64,000 nt of DNA from Madurella fahalii (Eukaryota > Ascomycota > Sordariomycetes > Sordariales): the NCBI GenBank assembly GCA_029876055.1, contig CM056874.1:248001-312000 (forward strand), written 5' to 3'. This document shows positions 21,275-34,779 of the stretch, piece after piece. Numbering within the stretch: position 1 is the stretch's first letter; the number at the start of each line of letters is the position of its first letter. The notes beneath the pieces were generated by a model. It saw nothing but the letters and a program-made list of their open reading frames with translations, made no database searches and had not been told where the DNA came from. Both the position numbers and the translations under genes were made by a program.

Positions 21275-24200
21275 CTAAGCCGCTGCCTTCTCCCTGGCCT
21301 CCTGAGCGAGCGTAAAGATCCGCTGCCACACCTCCAACCACTTCTCATGCTGCGCCGTGGGCAGCTTCCCGGGGCTCTTGAAGCTACGCGTGAGCATCTC
21401 GCGCAGCCGCGCCCGCAGAACCTTCATCACCAGCATCGTTTTCCAGTCGGGCACTGCAAAGCGCGCGCGGTTGCCGTCGAGGACAAAGACGCCCGAGTAG
21501 ATATCTGCGCGGACATCGCCGCAGAGAAGGGCGATGGAGAAGGGGTCGACTGCGGTGGTCTCGTGAGCGTTGTAGAACCTACGCCGGGGAAAGTTAGTCA
21601 AAGAGGGGTAAAACATTTTGGTGAGGGGAGACGCACGCCTTGGACTGCATAATGTGGTAGTAACTGAGCCATCGTAAATCGTTGTAACCCTTGTTCACGC
21701 TGCTTGGATGCAGACTGATGGACTGGTTGTTGCCGACGTTGCGAAGACCCTTGCTACCTACATCACGGACGAGGAGTTTGGGGTAGAAGCTCCAAGCGAT
21801 GACCGACTGAGCAACGACTTCGTTGTCGCTATTGATGTTCACGCGCTTGGGAACGTCGAAAAAGGCCTGGTGCCGCCGCCTGCCGCCGCCCCCGCTGAAG
21901 CGCAGCCGGTTGAGAGTTTGGCGCTCCTCGGTTGTGAGCTGGAGGAAGCCCGAGTCGGCTACGGCGACGAGTAGCTGGCCCTTAAGATCTTCAATGTTGG
22001 CTAGTGTCTGCGGGGAGAGGAAATTCTTTCGGCAGAATTGGAATTCCGCACCGCCGCCTGTTGCGGACTGGCATACGCGCTTCCAGGCTGAGTAGGCGTT
22101 ATAGACGGTCAGCAAGTCGGAATCGCCCTTGCGGAAGCCCCTTCGTACGGAATCGGCCTGGTTTCTTTGACCGAAAGGGGCCACGAATGGGGATTTGGAC
22201 GACAGTATCGCAGCCACAGTGATGGCCATGTCAAGACACTTGAAGACAGCCCCAAGAAGGATGAGTTTGCCAAGGAAGACGTCGAGCGGTAGGCGGGCGA
22301 GTTGAAGGCCGAGAGGGGTAAGCTCCTCGGAGGTCGCCGTTAGAGCGCGGACATCAACAAGCGCATCGATAGCGCGGCGGATGTTCTTCGCCGACGGCGG
22401 ATCTAGTGCTTGGCTCAGGGTCTCCTCGATGCCGCCAATCTTGCAAATCTTGACCCTAATGGCCAAATCTTGCAGCGACAGGCGCAGCATCTCGGGCGTT
22501 TGTTGATCGTTCATGGCGTTGTCATGACGATACTTTGTAAAGAGATGGAAACAAAGGCCTTCCTGGACACGACCGGCACGGCCGCGGCGCTGCTTGGCGT
22601 TCGCCCGGGATATGAAGGTGTCGATGAGCCGTGACAGTTGGCGCCGCTCGTCGAACCGCATCTCTCGATGCTTCCCAGTGTCAATAACGCACGTCACATC
22701 GGGGATGGTGATACCCGTTTCGGCGATGTTAGTTGCTAGCACAATCTTGCGCATCCCTGGCGGGGGAATGAGGAACGCCGCCTCCTGCTCCTCTGTGGCA
22801 ATGGTCGAGTGTAATGGGTACACAAGCCAGTTGTCGGCGAAGAATCTGTCGCCTAGCAGCATGTCGTTGAGCGTACGAATTTCGGCAATACCTGGCAGGA
22901 AAACCAGTATGGCCTTGCTGTATGGGGCATAGTCTGGGTCGATGGCGATCCTTGAGATCAGCTGGACGATAAGATCATACTCGATCCGGTATTCGTCCAT
23001 CTGAGACAAAGTACTCCGGGTTCTGGGAGAGTAGTGCCTAAGCTCCTTAGTGAGTTCCGGTTTCAACGTGGTGTCGGCTTCTGCTTCCACGTCGTCGTCT
23101 AACTCAGTGAGCTTCTCCTGGTTCCTCTGGTCCACAGTGTATCCTGTCAACTCGACGGCGTCCTCGAGATAGGCAACACGAACGGGGAAGGTCCTGCCAG
23201 GGACTGTCAGGACAGGAGCGCCGCCCAGGTACTTGGAAAAGCGTTCAGCATCAACGGTGGCCGACATAAGCACGACTTTGAGATCTTTCCTCCGCGCCAT
23301 CAGCTTTTTCAAGACGATAAGCAGGAAGTCGCTGTCGATGGAGCGCTCGTGGACCTCGTCAAGCACCAGATGAGTGATATCTTGAAGGTCGTTGGAGCCC
23401 TCCAACATGCGCATGACAATGCCGGTGGTGGCGTAGACGAGTCGAGTTTCTCGAGATGTGCTCGCCTCAAGACGGATCGAGAAACCCACCAGCGACCGAG
23501 GAGTGCCAAGATCCCCTTTGTTCTCCCCAAGCTCCTCGCTAACGCGACGTGCCAGTGATATGGCAGAGATACGTCGCGGTTCTGTACAATATATCTTGCA
23601 CGGTTTGCCTTGGAGTAATTGGTGCTCAAGGAGGAACGACGGCACCTGGGTGCTTTTTCCGCTGTTCTTTGTTAGCCGCATCACGGAACGAGGTAGGGAT
23701 AAGCGCCTACCATCCTGTCTCGCCGCAGATGATGACAACCTGCTCTCTCTCGACTGTCTCAACAACCTGCTGCCGGAATTGCCACATGGGCAGTTGCATG
23801 CGCGACATCTGTAAAGCCATAGTCAGAAACGGCCACTGCGAGCTCGGCTGTCGGCAACCGACTCACCAACATCTGCTGAAATCGCGGCGTGCTACTCTTT
23901 TGTAGCCAAATGTTTCGGTAGTATTCGGGCCCATACGGTTGTCGCTTAGCCCGTTCGTGGTCTGACTGGTCGGAGTCGGTCAGGTTCCTCGACTGACCTC
24001 GTCCTCTGAAGCTTTGGATGAGCACGCCGTCTTCAAGTTCTTGCTCCACTCTTCTGCGCACAAGGTCCCGGAGATGTCGCAGAACTGCCCGATCCTGCTC
24101 GTCGGCCTTGTTCTTCTTTGCCTCTGCAAATTCGGACCAGAGGTCCTTCCAGGCGGGTGGTAGCCTCATAGCCACTTTTTCCTCTTTCGTCGAGGAACCA

Positions 24201-25957
24201 AAGATGCAAAACAAAGCTGTGGTGGCTATGTATGCCTCGGACTGCTTCGCGTCGGGGGTGGCGACGGATATCATCTTGTAGACAAATTGGGTAGAAGAGA
24301 TATATACTTCGAGTTCAGGCATATCAGGGGTGGCAGGGATTTCTTGCGGCTTCGACCATATGATATTGACGGCATGCCGATTTGCAAAAGTAACGTCAGA
24401 TAGGAGATGATAGGATATCCTTGCAGATGAATCCCTGCCAATCGTTAGCGCACCCGAAAACCTGGGGTAGAGGGGGTTGGCGACCTTGAGCGGCAGGCTT
24501 CTTCCAGAGCCCTCATTGGGCTTACTCCCGTCCATTTGCCGAAATCTCGGATAGTAACCTTCTTCCCGTCCGCGCCGTTCATGACGGTATTGGTCTTGCC
24601 GGTTAGCGGGTCCACCTCACTAACAGGCAGGCTTGAGAACAGGTCAGCTAAAGCCTGGTCGTCGTCCTCTTCATCGAGAATCTCTGCTGCAATGCGCTCA
24701 GCTTCTTCGTTGATATCGTCCGAATCAGTTGCGGCAGGGGGGGCTCTTCGGCTGCCCGTTTCTTCTTCTCCTCAGCCTTTGCTGCAGCATACTCTTTTTC
24801 GAGAGTAATCCGCTTGGCTCTCCATTGCTGCTCGGCCACGAATTTGTCGAATAACACGTCTTTCGCCACTCGTTCAAGCTTTGCAAGCAAGAGCGCCTCT
24901 TCGGGATCGTAGGGCTCTTCGGTCTTGTCCTTGGCACCTTTGCCCTTGGCGGCGTCCTGCTGCGGGCGTTGGATTGAAAACAACTTCGTCTTGGTCTCCA
25001 GATAAAACGGTAGTAGCTGATCTGGTTCAATATCTTCGTCGTAAGTCACAGTAGACCGTTTGGGCGACGCTGGGCGGGATCCTCTGAGTGCCCCACTCTT
25101 GAGCTTCGTCCCGAGCTTCGGGTCGATCTCGAAAGGTGTAGTTGCCCTTGACGTCAGAGGCGTATCTGCCGGGGTGTCTGGAGTCGTCAGAACGTGCCAC
25201 GACGAGATATAGGCCCATCCGTACCTGCTTGCGACTTGGGCGCTGTCCTACGGCCGGAGTAGTCGGGGAGTTCTTCCTTGGCGCACTCTCTCGCTAACCA
25301 GTCAAGCACTTCCTCAAGCCCCCAGATAGACTCTCCCTTGACATTGGGCGAGATATTGGGCGCAATATCCAACACGAACTGCAATGCTGGCTGGACCCTG
25401 TCCGCTGGGAAGTCCGAGTTCTCCAGGGTCTGCTGCAACGTCCACAGCTTGATCATAAGGTCTTCCTCGGGAGGGAGTCTACTAGTTGCACCCTCGGAGG
25501 AGACGCTGGAAGCTGCAAACCGGCCCTCTGCTTGGATGAGGCCCAGGATGTGGTCCATGAGCTCCTGGGGCAGCCATTTCTTGGTGTTGAGTGTTTCGGC
25601 CTGGGCCCGGAGGAGACGCCGGTCGGTTTCGAGGCGTGTCTTCTGCCGTTGTGCATCACGCCTCACTTTTTGCGCATACTTTTCAACTAGGAGCTGCAGT
25701 TCCGACTCTTCAAGCTGCCTCTCAAACTCCTCAGGGCTCAACTCCTTGGTCGGGGCGTTGTTGTCCGGATTGGTCGCGGTGCTGGTCTGCGGGGCTTTGT
25801 TCACCGGCGGGGCGGCCGCATCGTCAGATTTACCGACCGGGATATTGTCGCCCGGAGCTTCAGCGGGGTCGATCCTCGGCTTCGATGCGATAGACGTGGT
25901 AGCAAACCCGCGCGCTGGATTTGCAGCGGGCTTTTTTGCTTTCTTCTTGCCGGCCAT
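21275..25957 (-). CDS. DExH-box RNA helicase, DHX29/DHX57-like (frameshifted)
   Basis: Six minus-strand exons: 25957-25225, 25165-24485, 24434-23867, 23808-23711, 23661-21637 and 21578-21275. They encode about 1469 residues if a one-base deficit in exon 2 is allowed for. The N-terminal 650 residues hold a coiled, charged region (residues about 70-115) and DVLFDKFVAEQQW. The helicase core shows motif I GETGCGKSTQ (about 690), PRRISAISLARRV, motif II DEVH (about 795), SAT (about 827), and motif VI AKQRRGRAGR (about 1054), followed by winged-helix/HA2 and OB-type regions. DHX29 relatives unwind structured 5' UTRs on the 43S complex; DHX57/DHX36 are alternatives. The frame breaks at 24737-24743, where seven G (plus strand) would need to be eight. 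Frames on both sides are otherwise open and family-like. GCN1 is divergent, 645 bases away. Confidence 0.88.
24737..24743 (-). other. Homopolymer frameshift site in the helicase gene
   Basis: Plus strand GGCAGGGGGGGCTC. Upstream coding ends in the frame KKRAAEEPP and downstream coding resumes one frame over as DSDDINEEAERIAAEIL. No GT...AG pair close by can bridge the two frames. A length change in the run would reconcile them, so it is either a sequencing/assembly indel or a true mutation. Confidence 0.8.
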
Positions 25958-26602
25958 GATGATAGGCTCCTTTCCTCAAGATCGCGATTCAAAGGCGAAG
26001 CTGTGAGGCGGGAGAACGGTGGTTGTTGCTGTTTGCTGCTCTGCCCTGGCTTCAGGCCTGGAGCAGCCCTGAAATTTTACCCACGACTCAGGCAGCTTTG
26101 CCTGGCACAACGGGCACGACCGCCTGCCGTTTCAGGTGTTCAACCCCACTTGATAATGGGGTACCGGTTTGCTATCCTCACAGTGCATTTTCTTTCATGA
26201 GAGATGTGGGGGTTGTGAACTGTCTGCAAATCTAAGCTACGCGCTCAAAATATGTTTGTGCTTGCGGGAAAAGCTGATAGGGGAGAAGTCGCAAAAGGCG
26301 GCCGTGGGCCTTGTGTACATACTTTCCACTTTAAATTAGCGAATCCCGTAGAGATGTGTTTCGCTGAAGGTGCCGTTGATGAGGGGCAAGTGACTGAATA
26401 GCATAGTGCACGGTCAAACTAGCAGCTGGAGGATAAAGGCCTGCAAGCAGCCCACTTTGCGAAATGTGAGTCGGCGCCGAAAATCAGCTTCCAGAAGCAT
26501 CACCGGCCCAAACGGAACTAGAACACCAGGATAAGGTGAACGGCTGCGGGTTCTGCCGCCCGATCATGTCATTATTCGACCCGATACAGAAATCGCAGCA
26601 AA
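25958..26602. promoter_or_regulatory. Shared divergent promoter region, helicase/GCN1
   Basis: 645 bases between the start codons of the DHX29-like helicase (minus) and GCN1 (plus). Both products act on translating ribosomes, so common regulation is possible. I recognise no specific binding site with confidence. Confidence 0.4.
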
Positions 26603-29600
26603 ATGACTGAAGCAGCCGCCAACCCCACGCCGGGCAGCCTGGACCTCGAGCAGGCCAAGACGGCACTGACCTCGTCGTCGACAGCTGCCAGGATCGCCCA
26701 GTTGCGGGCAATCGACGACAAGATCTCGCAGAAATGTAAGCATGCCGCTGCTGTGCAGGCCGGAACGGAGCTGACCAGCGCATCCAGCTCTCGACCAAGC
26801 ATCCACCCGTACCCTTCTCGAGGTGCTCTTCTGGACCCACGCCTTCTACCACGACCGGCCCTCCCGACAAGCAGTCCAGCGATGTTTAGTCTCGATTTGC
26901 CAGGCAGAGGATGCTGATGTTTTGGCTCCACTGGTCACTGCGGTCCGCCTGGAGACGCAGAAACAAGGCATCGCTTCCGGGAGCGCATTTGTGCTGGTGG
27001 AGTGGTGCAGTCTGCTGATGCAGAACCTGGCCGGCACACCCCTGTGGGATAAGTTTGGGAAGGATATCGTGTTGGCGTCCGCTGACGGCTTGGAGAAGTG
27101 CCTACATCCCACATCGAGGGCCACTGTCGGCAGTTCAGCCTTGGTGGTTACGCGGAGGGGTATCAGGAAACTGGTTTCCACCGACGCGAAGGCAATCGAT
27201 GCGGCAGTCCAGGTCCTCGCCGCCAAGGGAAGCAAACCTGCCGCTACGAATGCCGTGCTTCTCGGCGTAGTAGCTGGCGTCTGTTCTCGCAAGCCTGAGG
27301 TCAGGCCGGTCGTCGAAGGTTTGAAGAGCCACTACTTTGCCTTTTACAGCCGTGAAATTGTTGGATCGCGGATGCCCATTCCAGCCCATCTTGCGGGCGG
27401 CCTCCGCGATTTCTTCGAATCTTTCGTCTCTCTCGAGGATCTTGACAAGGAGGTCTTTCCAGCGCTGGAAAAAGGTCTCCTGAGAGCCCCTGAAGTGGTG
27501 CTGAACGACCTCATCACACCACTCGTCCGCTCTTTGCCTCAGTTCGACCTTTCCAAAGCGTTGAGCGGCCGGTTCGTCAAGCCTTTGCTATCCAATATCA
27601 AGTCATCGAATCCCGTCATCCGCGGGGGCGCGGTGTCAGCGTTCAGAGAGATTGCATCGACCTCGCGAGATTTCGTACTGCTGGAACAAGTTGCTGATGA
27701 GGTGCTCGGGCCTCTGAAATCTGGCAAACTGGCCTCCGCTGATCACAGAGTCCTGCACTCTGAGATGTTGGCTGCTCTGCCCACCTCTACTGGGATAGCG
27801 ACCAAAGTCGCCTCCGGAATTCCTGCCATAGTAGGTAAGGAAGCTAACGAGGCTGCCCTGAGCGCCGAGACCCTCGCCCTCAATTCCAGCACAGTTTCTC
27901 TTCTTTCTGGCGGAGATACCCCGAAGCCGCTTCTGGATGCTTATACCAAGGGACTGGCGGACAAGAAGATCCCCGTTCGACGAATTTGGATTCTTCGTGT
28001 GGGTGAGATTCTGAGTACTTTTGCCGAGTCCACGCAAGCAAGCATTCCCACAGGCTTCAGTGTCTTCGCAGAGGCCGTTTTACCACCCCTTCTGTCTACT
28101 TTCAACGAGGTTGTCGCCAATCCGGTAGCAGCTGCACAGAATGGACTCGTTACTGGTGGTTTGGTCGTCTGCGGTCTCGGACCTCTGTTCCATCGACTTG
28201 AGAGTGACGCCCTTCAAGCATCCCTGAAAAAGGCGTCGATACAAAAAAACAGTTTGGCTGTAGACCCAAAACCGTCTTTCTTGCTTAACCAACGGATATA
28301 CAGCAAATTTACCGAAGACGACCTCAAATGGTTCTGCCGTGCACTGTCCGCAGTTGTTCCCGCTCTCGACACAAGCAGCGGTGCAGCGAGGGTTGCGTGG
28401 TCGCAAGCATACATCTACTTGGCTTCGTCGACTGCTACATCCCCTGCCGTGCGGCGACAAGCGCTCGACACATTGTCCAAGCTCTGCGCACATTCTGCCG
28501 CCGCGGACCGAGTCTCTGTTGCAGCAGAGATCATCAGTGGCATATGGCACTGGATCGAAGCCACCGAGACCTCCGACAAGGAGAGTGCAGCTGCGCTAGC
28601 GAAATCAGGCAACTCTAATCTGCACTTGGTGCTGAAGTCAATCTGCCTGAGTCCGAAGGAATACAAGAACCGAGCTGTTGATGTCGATACGGCTCAGCAA
28701 GAGCTCCTGATGTGCTCTCTTCTCGTTCTTGCCAAACCCCAGCTCGTCCCCCGGGCAGGTTGGATTGACCTCTGTTTGAGGGTGGAGTTGGATCCTGGTG
28801 AGTTAGCTAGAAAACATGAGGAGGCCTTGATCGCCCAGATAGTCGGACGAACCGGGTTCGACCAAAAGGTTAGAACCCCCTTTCCTTCCTGCGTTGACCT
28901 TGTGCTAAACAGAGGTAGTCCGATGCTGTTAAAACTGCGGCTTATAGCGCTGCCGCCGAGCTTGTGTTTGTCGCCCCTGAAACCATGACCCCACGGGTTA
29001 TCGCTCTCATCCAGCAAGATCTCGACGCCGCCGCGGTGCAGACTGTTGGTCCCCTCGAGGCGGCCATATTTCGCACTCCAGAAGGGACATCGTTCGTGGA
29101 TGTATTGGCAAAGAAGCAGAATGTGGTCCCGAACAAGAATACCAAGGATTACGATACGCTGAAGTGGGAGGAGGAGCTCAGAGCTCAGCTGGCACAGAAG
29201 AAAGGCACGCAGAAAAAACTCACCGCCGATGAGACAGCAAAGGTCAATGCTCAACTCAAGAAGGAGGCCGGCATTCGTGAGGGTGTTAGGCAGATCGCAG
29301 CCAAGTTGTTGCGCGGTTTCGGAGTCGTCAAAGCTCTGGCGACTGGGCCGCCGACTGATGCCAGCCGCTGGATGGGGGCCGCTGTCAAAACCACGCTGGC
29401 TGCGATCGATGCTGGCGCCTGTCTGATCACAGGGAATACCGGACCAATGGCTTTCGTCTCGTGTTCAGACCAAGTTGCCTCTCGCCTCGGGTCTATTAGG
29501 CCATTCATTGGGGCGGCCACCCTCCGCGCCCATGACGTGTCCGCATTACCCGAGAGCCTGACCCAGGAGCCATTTGAAGACCTTGTGACGAGAGTACTCT

Positions 29601-32600
29601 ACCGTCTGCGCTTCGCCGGTGAACAGCGACCGTTTGACACTGTCTCGCTCATTTACTTCCTGCCACTTGTATTGTTAGTTCTTGAGAAGGGTGGTTTCGG
29701 CGCTAACGCGGATGATCGGGACGCCCAGCTGGTTCTCGCCATCGAGATCCTCTCATTTCACACTGGTGCTTCGTCTGACGAAGCGATCCCCCGTGCAGAT
29801 ATCCTCTCTGCGCTCATCTCGTCCATGCAGCAGTATGGCCAGCACTACAAGATTATCAAGGACTGCTTTGCCGACATGGTGCGATGCGTTGCTCCGAACA
29901 TGTCGGCTGAAGAGGTCGGCGTCCTAGCCCGAGGCACCATTGTTCCGCAGGCCAGCGTGCGAACAGCGGTGCTACAGGCAATTAGCGCTGATGTCGACAT
30001 GAGTGAGGTTGGCGTATCGGAGGAGATTTGGCTTGCCTCACACGATGACGAAGAAGAAAACGTGGATCTTGGCCGCGAGATTTGGGAGGAGAGCGAGTTC
30101 AAAACCTCAGGGGAACTCGCGCACAAGATTCTGCCCTACCTGGAGAGCAAGGACGCACAACTCCGCCGCTCCGCCGCGAAATCCCTCGCGGAGATTGCGA
30201 ATCAACATCCCGCTGTCATCGATCCTGTCCTCGAGATACTCAGAGCATCGTATGTCGAACTTGCCAAGCCTCGAGTTCAACTGCTAGATGAGTTTGGCAT
30301 GCCAAAGAAGATGGACCTTTCGGACCCTTGGGAGGCACGGCACGGAATCGCCCTTGCTTTCAAACATCTTGCCCCCAACCTGCCAAAGGCTCAGCTCGAT
30401 CCCTTCTTCAACTTCCTCATCGAACAAGGACCGCTCGGCGACCAAAACGCAATTGTGCGTGCAGAGATGCTCGAGGCGGCAAATACAGCAATTGAGGTTC
30501 ACGGCAAGGCCATTCTTGACAGGCTGATGAGGACGTTCGAGAAGGCTCTCGAGGCGCCTGACAGAAACTCAGAGGCAGCGGATCGTATCAACGAGGCCGT
30601 CATTATCATGTACGGTGCTCTGGCACGCCATCTAAAACCCGGGGACAAGAAGATCCCCGTCGTTATTGAGCGGCTACTCGCGACTCTCAGCACACCCTCC
30701 GAGACCGTCCAGTATGCCATCGCCGAGTGCCTCCCACCTCTCGTCCGGACCTGCGGGGACAAATCGCCCAAGTACTTTGATGAAATTCTAGAAACGCTCA
30801 TGACGGCTAAGAAATACCCGGAGCAGCGGGGAGCCGCCTACGGTTTGGCGGGCCTCGTGCTCGGCAGAGGTATCAATGTCCTAAGGGAATACCGCATCAT
30901 GATCACGCTGAATAGCGGCTTGGAAAACAAAAAGGAGATTCGCCAACGGGAATCCGCGATGCTTGCATATGAGCTGCTATCCACCATCCTCGGCCGGCTT
31001 TTCGAGCCATATGTGATCCAGATCGTACCACAGCTACTTGCCGGCTTTGGCGACGGCAATGCAGACGTCCGTGAAGCTGCGCTGGCGGCCGCGAAGGCGT
31101 GCTTTGCGAAGCTGAGCTCGTATGGCGTCAAGCAGATCTTGCCAACACTGCTTAACGGCCTCGACGATGACCAATGGCGCAGTAAGAAAGGAGCGTGCGA
31201 CCTACTCGGTGCCATGGCCTACCTTGACCCGCAGCAGCTCGCGCAGAGTTTGCCAGAGATCATCCCGCCGTTGACGGCAGTGCTGAACGACAGCCACAAG
31301 GAGGTGCGGCTCGCAGCAAACAAGAGCTTGAAGCGATTCGGCGAGGTCATCAACAACCCCGAGATTCATAGCCTCGTCGACATCCTGCTCAAGGCGCTCA
31401 GCGACCCCACAAAATACACCGACGAGGCTCTGGACTCACTCATCAAGGTCCAGTTTGTGCACTATCTTGATGCCCCGTCACTAGCCCTCGTCAGCCGCAT
31501 TTTACAGCGCGGCTTGGGCGACCGTTCCAGCACGAAGCGCAAGGCAGCCCAGGTCATCGGCAGTCTGGCACATCTCACGGAACGCAAGGACCTTGTTGCG
31601 CATCTGCCAGTACTTGTGGCCGGCCTCAAGGTGGCAGTTGTCGACCCCGTGCCAACAACTCGTGCGACAGCTTCACGCGCCCTAGGATCCCTCATGGAGA
31701 AGTTGGGCGAGGATGCTCTACCGGATCTCATCCCCGGTCTCATGCAGACGCTCAAGTCCGACACGGGCGCTGGCGACAGGCTTGGCTCAGCCCAGGCGCT
31801 CAGCGAAGTCCTTGCCGGTCTGGGTACTTCGAGACTTGAGGAAACGCTCCCTACTATCCTGCAGAATGTCGAATCGTCCAAGGCGTCTGTGCGTGAGGGC
31901 TTCATGTCGCTCTTCATCTTCCTGCCCGTATGTTTTGGTAACAGCTTCGCCAATTACCTGGGTAAGATTATCCCGCCCATCCTTTCGGGCCTTGCCGACG
32001 ATGTCGAGTCCATCAGGGACACGGCTTTGCGTGCTGGTCGGTTGCTTGTCAAGAACTTTGCTGTCCGTGCAGTCGACCTGCTCCTCCCAGAGCTCGAACG
32101 CGGCCTTGCAGACGACAGTTATCGCATCCGTCTCAGCTCGGTGGAGCTGGTGGGCGACCTGCTCTTCAATCTGGCGGGCATCAAGGTCAATACGGAACCC
32201 GGCGAGGAGGAAGATCAGGAGATGACCAAGGAAGCCGGCGCATCTCTTCGCGAAATCCTCGGGGAGGAGAAACGAAACAAGATCCTTTCGGCGCTCTATG
32301 TCTGTCGTTGTGACACTGCCGGCGCGGTGCGCGCCGCTGCCATTGGCGTGTGGAAGGCGCTGGTTCACAGCCCGCGTACCCTCAAGGAGCTGGTGCCTAC
32401 GCTCACACAACTCATCATTCGGCGTCTCGGCAGCTCCAACATGGAGCACAAGGTCATTGCCAGCAATGCTCTGGGCGAGCTCATCAGAAAAGCTGGCGAT
32501 GGGGTCTTGGCGACGCTACTTCCCACCCTTGAAGAGGGCCTACAGACATCGCGGGATGTGGACGCCAAGCAGGGTATCTGCTTGGCTCTCAAGGAGCTCA

Positions 32601-34779
32601 TCTCGTCCGCTTCCCAGGACGCGCTCGAAGACCACGAGAAGACGCTCATATCAGTTGTGCGCACCGCACTCACCGACTCAGACGCAGATGTGCGTGAAGC
32701 AGCGGCAGAGGCCTTCGACTCGCTGCAGCAGATTCTCGGCAAGCGGGCTGTCGACCAGGTACTGCCCTATCTCCTCAACCTCCTCCGCTCCGAGGAAGAA
32801 GCGAACAATGCGCTCGCTGCCCTTCTCACTCTGCTTACCGAGTCCACTCGCTCCAACATCATTTTGCCGAACCTGATCCCGACGCTCATCACGCCCCCCA
32901 TCTCGGCCTTCAATGCCAAGGCCCTTGCTTCACTGTCCAAGGTTGCCGGCGTTGCAATGAACCGCCGCCTGCCCAACATTATCAACTCGCTTATGGACAA
33001 CATTGTTAGCTGCACCGAGGAGGAGCTCCGTGAGGATCTCGACAACTCATTCGACACAGTCATCCTCTCCATCGACGAGTATGACGGCCTTAACGTGGTC
33101 ATGAACGTACTTCTGCAGCTCATCAAACATGAGGACCACCGCAAGAGAGCCGCCACAGGCCGACACCTCGCCAAGTTCTTTGCAGCGGCCGATGTCGACT
33201 ACTCGAGGTACAACCAGGACATTATCCGCGCACTGCTGATCTCATTTGATGATAGAGACCCGGCGGTCGTCAAAGCGGCATGGAGTGCGTTGAGCGAGTT
33301 TACCAAGCGGCTCAAGAAGGAAGAGATGGAGGCACTCGTCCTGTCAACTCGGCAGACACTCCTCCAGGTTGGCGTTGCCGGCCACAATTTGGCCGGATTC
33401 GAGCTTCCCAAGGGGATTAATGCGATCCTACCTATCTTCCTGCAGGGTCTCATGAACGGCACGCCGGACCAGAGGGTCTCCGCCGCTTTGGCAATCTCGG
33501 ACATCGTCGACAGGACCAGCGAGAACTCACTGAAACCGTTTGTCACGCAGATTACGGGTCCGCTCATTCGTGTCGTCTCGGAACGGTCCACCGAAGTCAA
33601 GTCGGCAATTCTTCTCACCCTCAACAACCTCCTCGAGAAGATGCCCACGGCACTCAAGCCTTTCTTGCCTCAGCTCCAGCGCACGTTTGCCAAGTCGCTC
33701 GCCGATACCTCGAGCGACGTGTTGAGAAGCCGCGCTGCCCGGGCCTTGGGCACGCTTATCAAGTTTACGCCACGCGTTGACCCCTTGATCGCCGAGCTTG
33801 TTACCGGATCCAAGACGACTGACGCGGGCGTCAAGACGGCGATGCTCAAGGCGCTGTACGAAGTCATCAGCAAGGCCGGCGCCAACATGGGCGAAAGCTC
33901 CCGTGCCGCTGTCCTGGGCTTGATCGATATGGAGACCGACGAGCGCGACAATGCCATGACGGTTACAAACGCTAAGCTGTTCGGCGCTCTTGTCAAGAAC
34001 ATCTCAGCCGATGTAGCTACGGGGCTGCTCAAGAACAGAGTCATGACAAAGGACGTGAGTATCTCTAGCGTACTGGCGCTCAATGCCGTGCTCCTCGAGA
34101 GCCCGAGTACGCTTCTAGACTCGCCCCTCGCAGACGACCTACCCGAGCTGCTCTGCCAAGGCATGGAGAACAAAGATGTAAGGTACCCCTGAACTTTTTG
34201 TGGCACGTTCTACACTAACAGGGTTTGTAGACATCCATTGCAGACAACTTCATCGTCGCTACTGGCAAATACCTTCTCAGCGACGCGCCCAAGGCTTTCG
34301 AGGCCACAAAACCCATCTTCACGACATTGTCTAAAATCATACCTCCGGGGGGTCCTACCGATTCGCGTCGGCTGGCACTCGTCTTGGTGCGCACGCTAGC
34401 TCGCACGCATCCGGACATGGCACGGCCGCACCTGGGCCTGCTTGCGCCGTCAGTGTTTGCATCGGTGCGAGATGTAGTGATTCCCGTGAAGTTAGCGGCC
34501 GAGGCAGCATTCGTGCAGCTATTTGCCGTGGCCGATGAGGAAGCCAAGGTATTTGACAAGTGGATCGCTGTGGCGGAGCTGCCGCCGGCCGTCAAGCGCA
34601 GCATGCAGGATTACTTCAAGCGCGTGGCACTACGACTTGGAGCACAGGTCCGCGAGCGGAGAGAGGCGGAAGGCGGAGCTGGTGGGTTGGGCTTGTCCAA
34701 CGACGAGGCTGAAGATGAAAAGGAGCTCATGGCTGTGGGCAAGGTGGATGTCGGGTCCGATATATTCGCTACAGAGTAG
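26603..34779 (+). CDS. gcn1: Translational activator GCN1
   Basis: Four exons, 26603-26735, 26788-28868, 28919-34177 and 34231-34779, give 2673 residues, almost exactly the length of yeast Gcn1 (2672). The protein is a continuous array of HEAT repeats. The central eEF3-like and RWD-binding parts are recognisable by ordered repeats such as GDGNADVREAALAAAKACF, LDDDQWRSKKGACDLLGAMA, NDSHKEVRLAANKSLKRFGE, LGSLMEKLGEDALPDLIPGL and DTAGAVRAAAIGVWKALV. Gcn1 binds colliding or stalled ribosomes with Gcn20 and activates the eIF2alpha kinase Gcn2, switching on the general amino-acid control response (cross-pathway control in filamentous fungi). All introns are GT-AG. The third intron's acceptor is the second of two AGs, because the first leaves an in-frame TAG. 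RPL19 follows 396 bases downstream. Confidence 0.97.
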
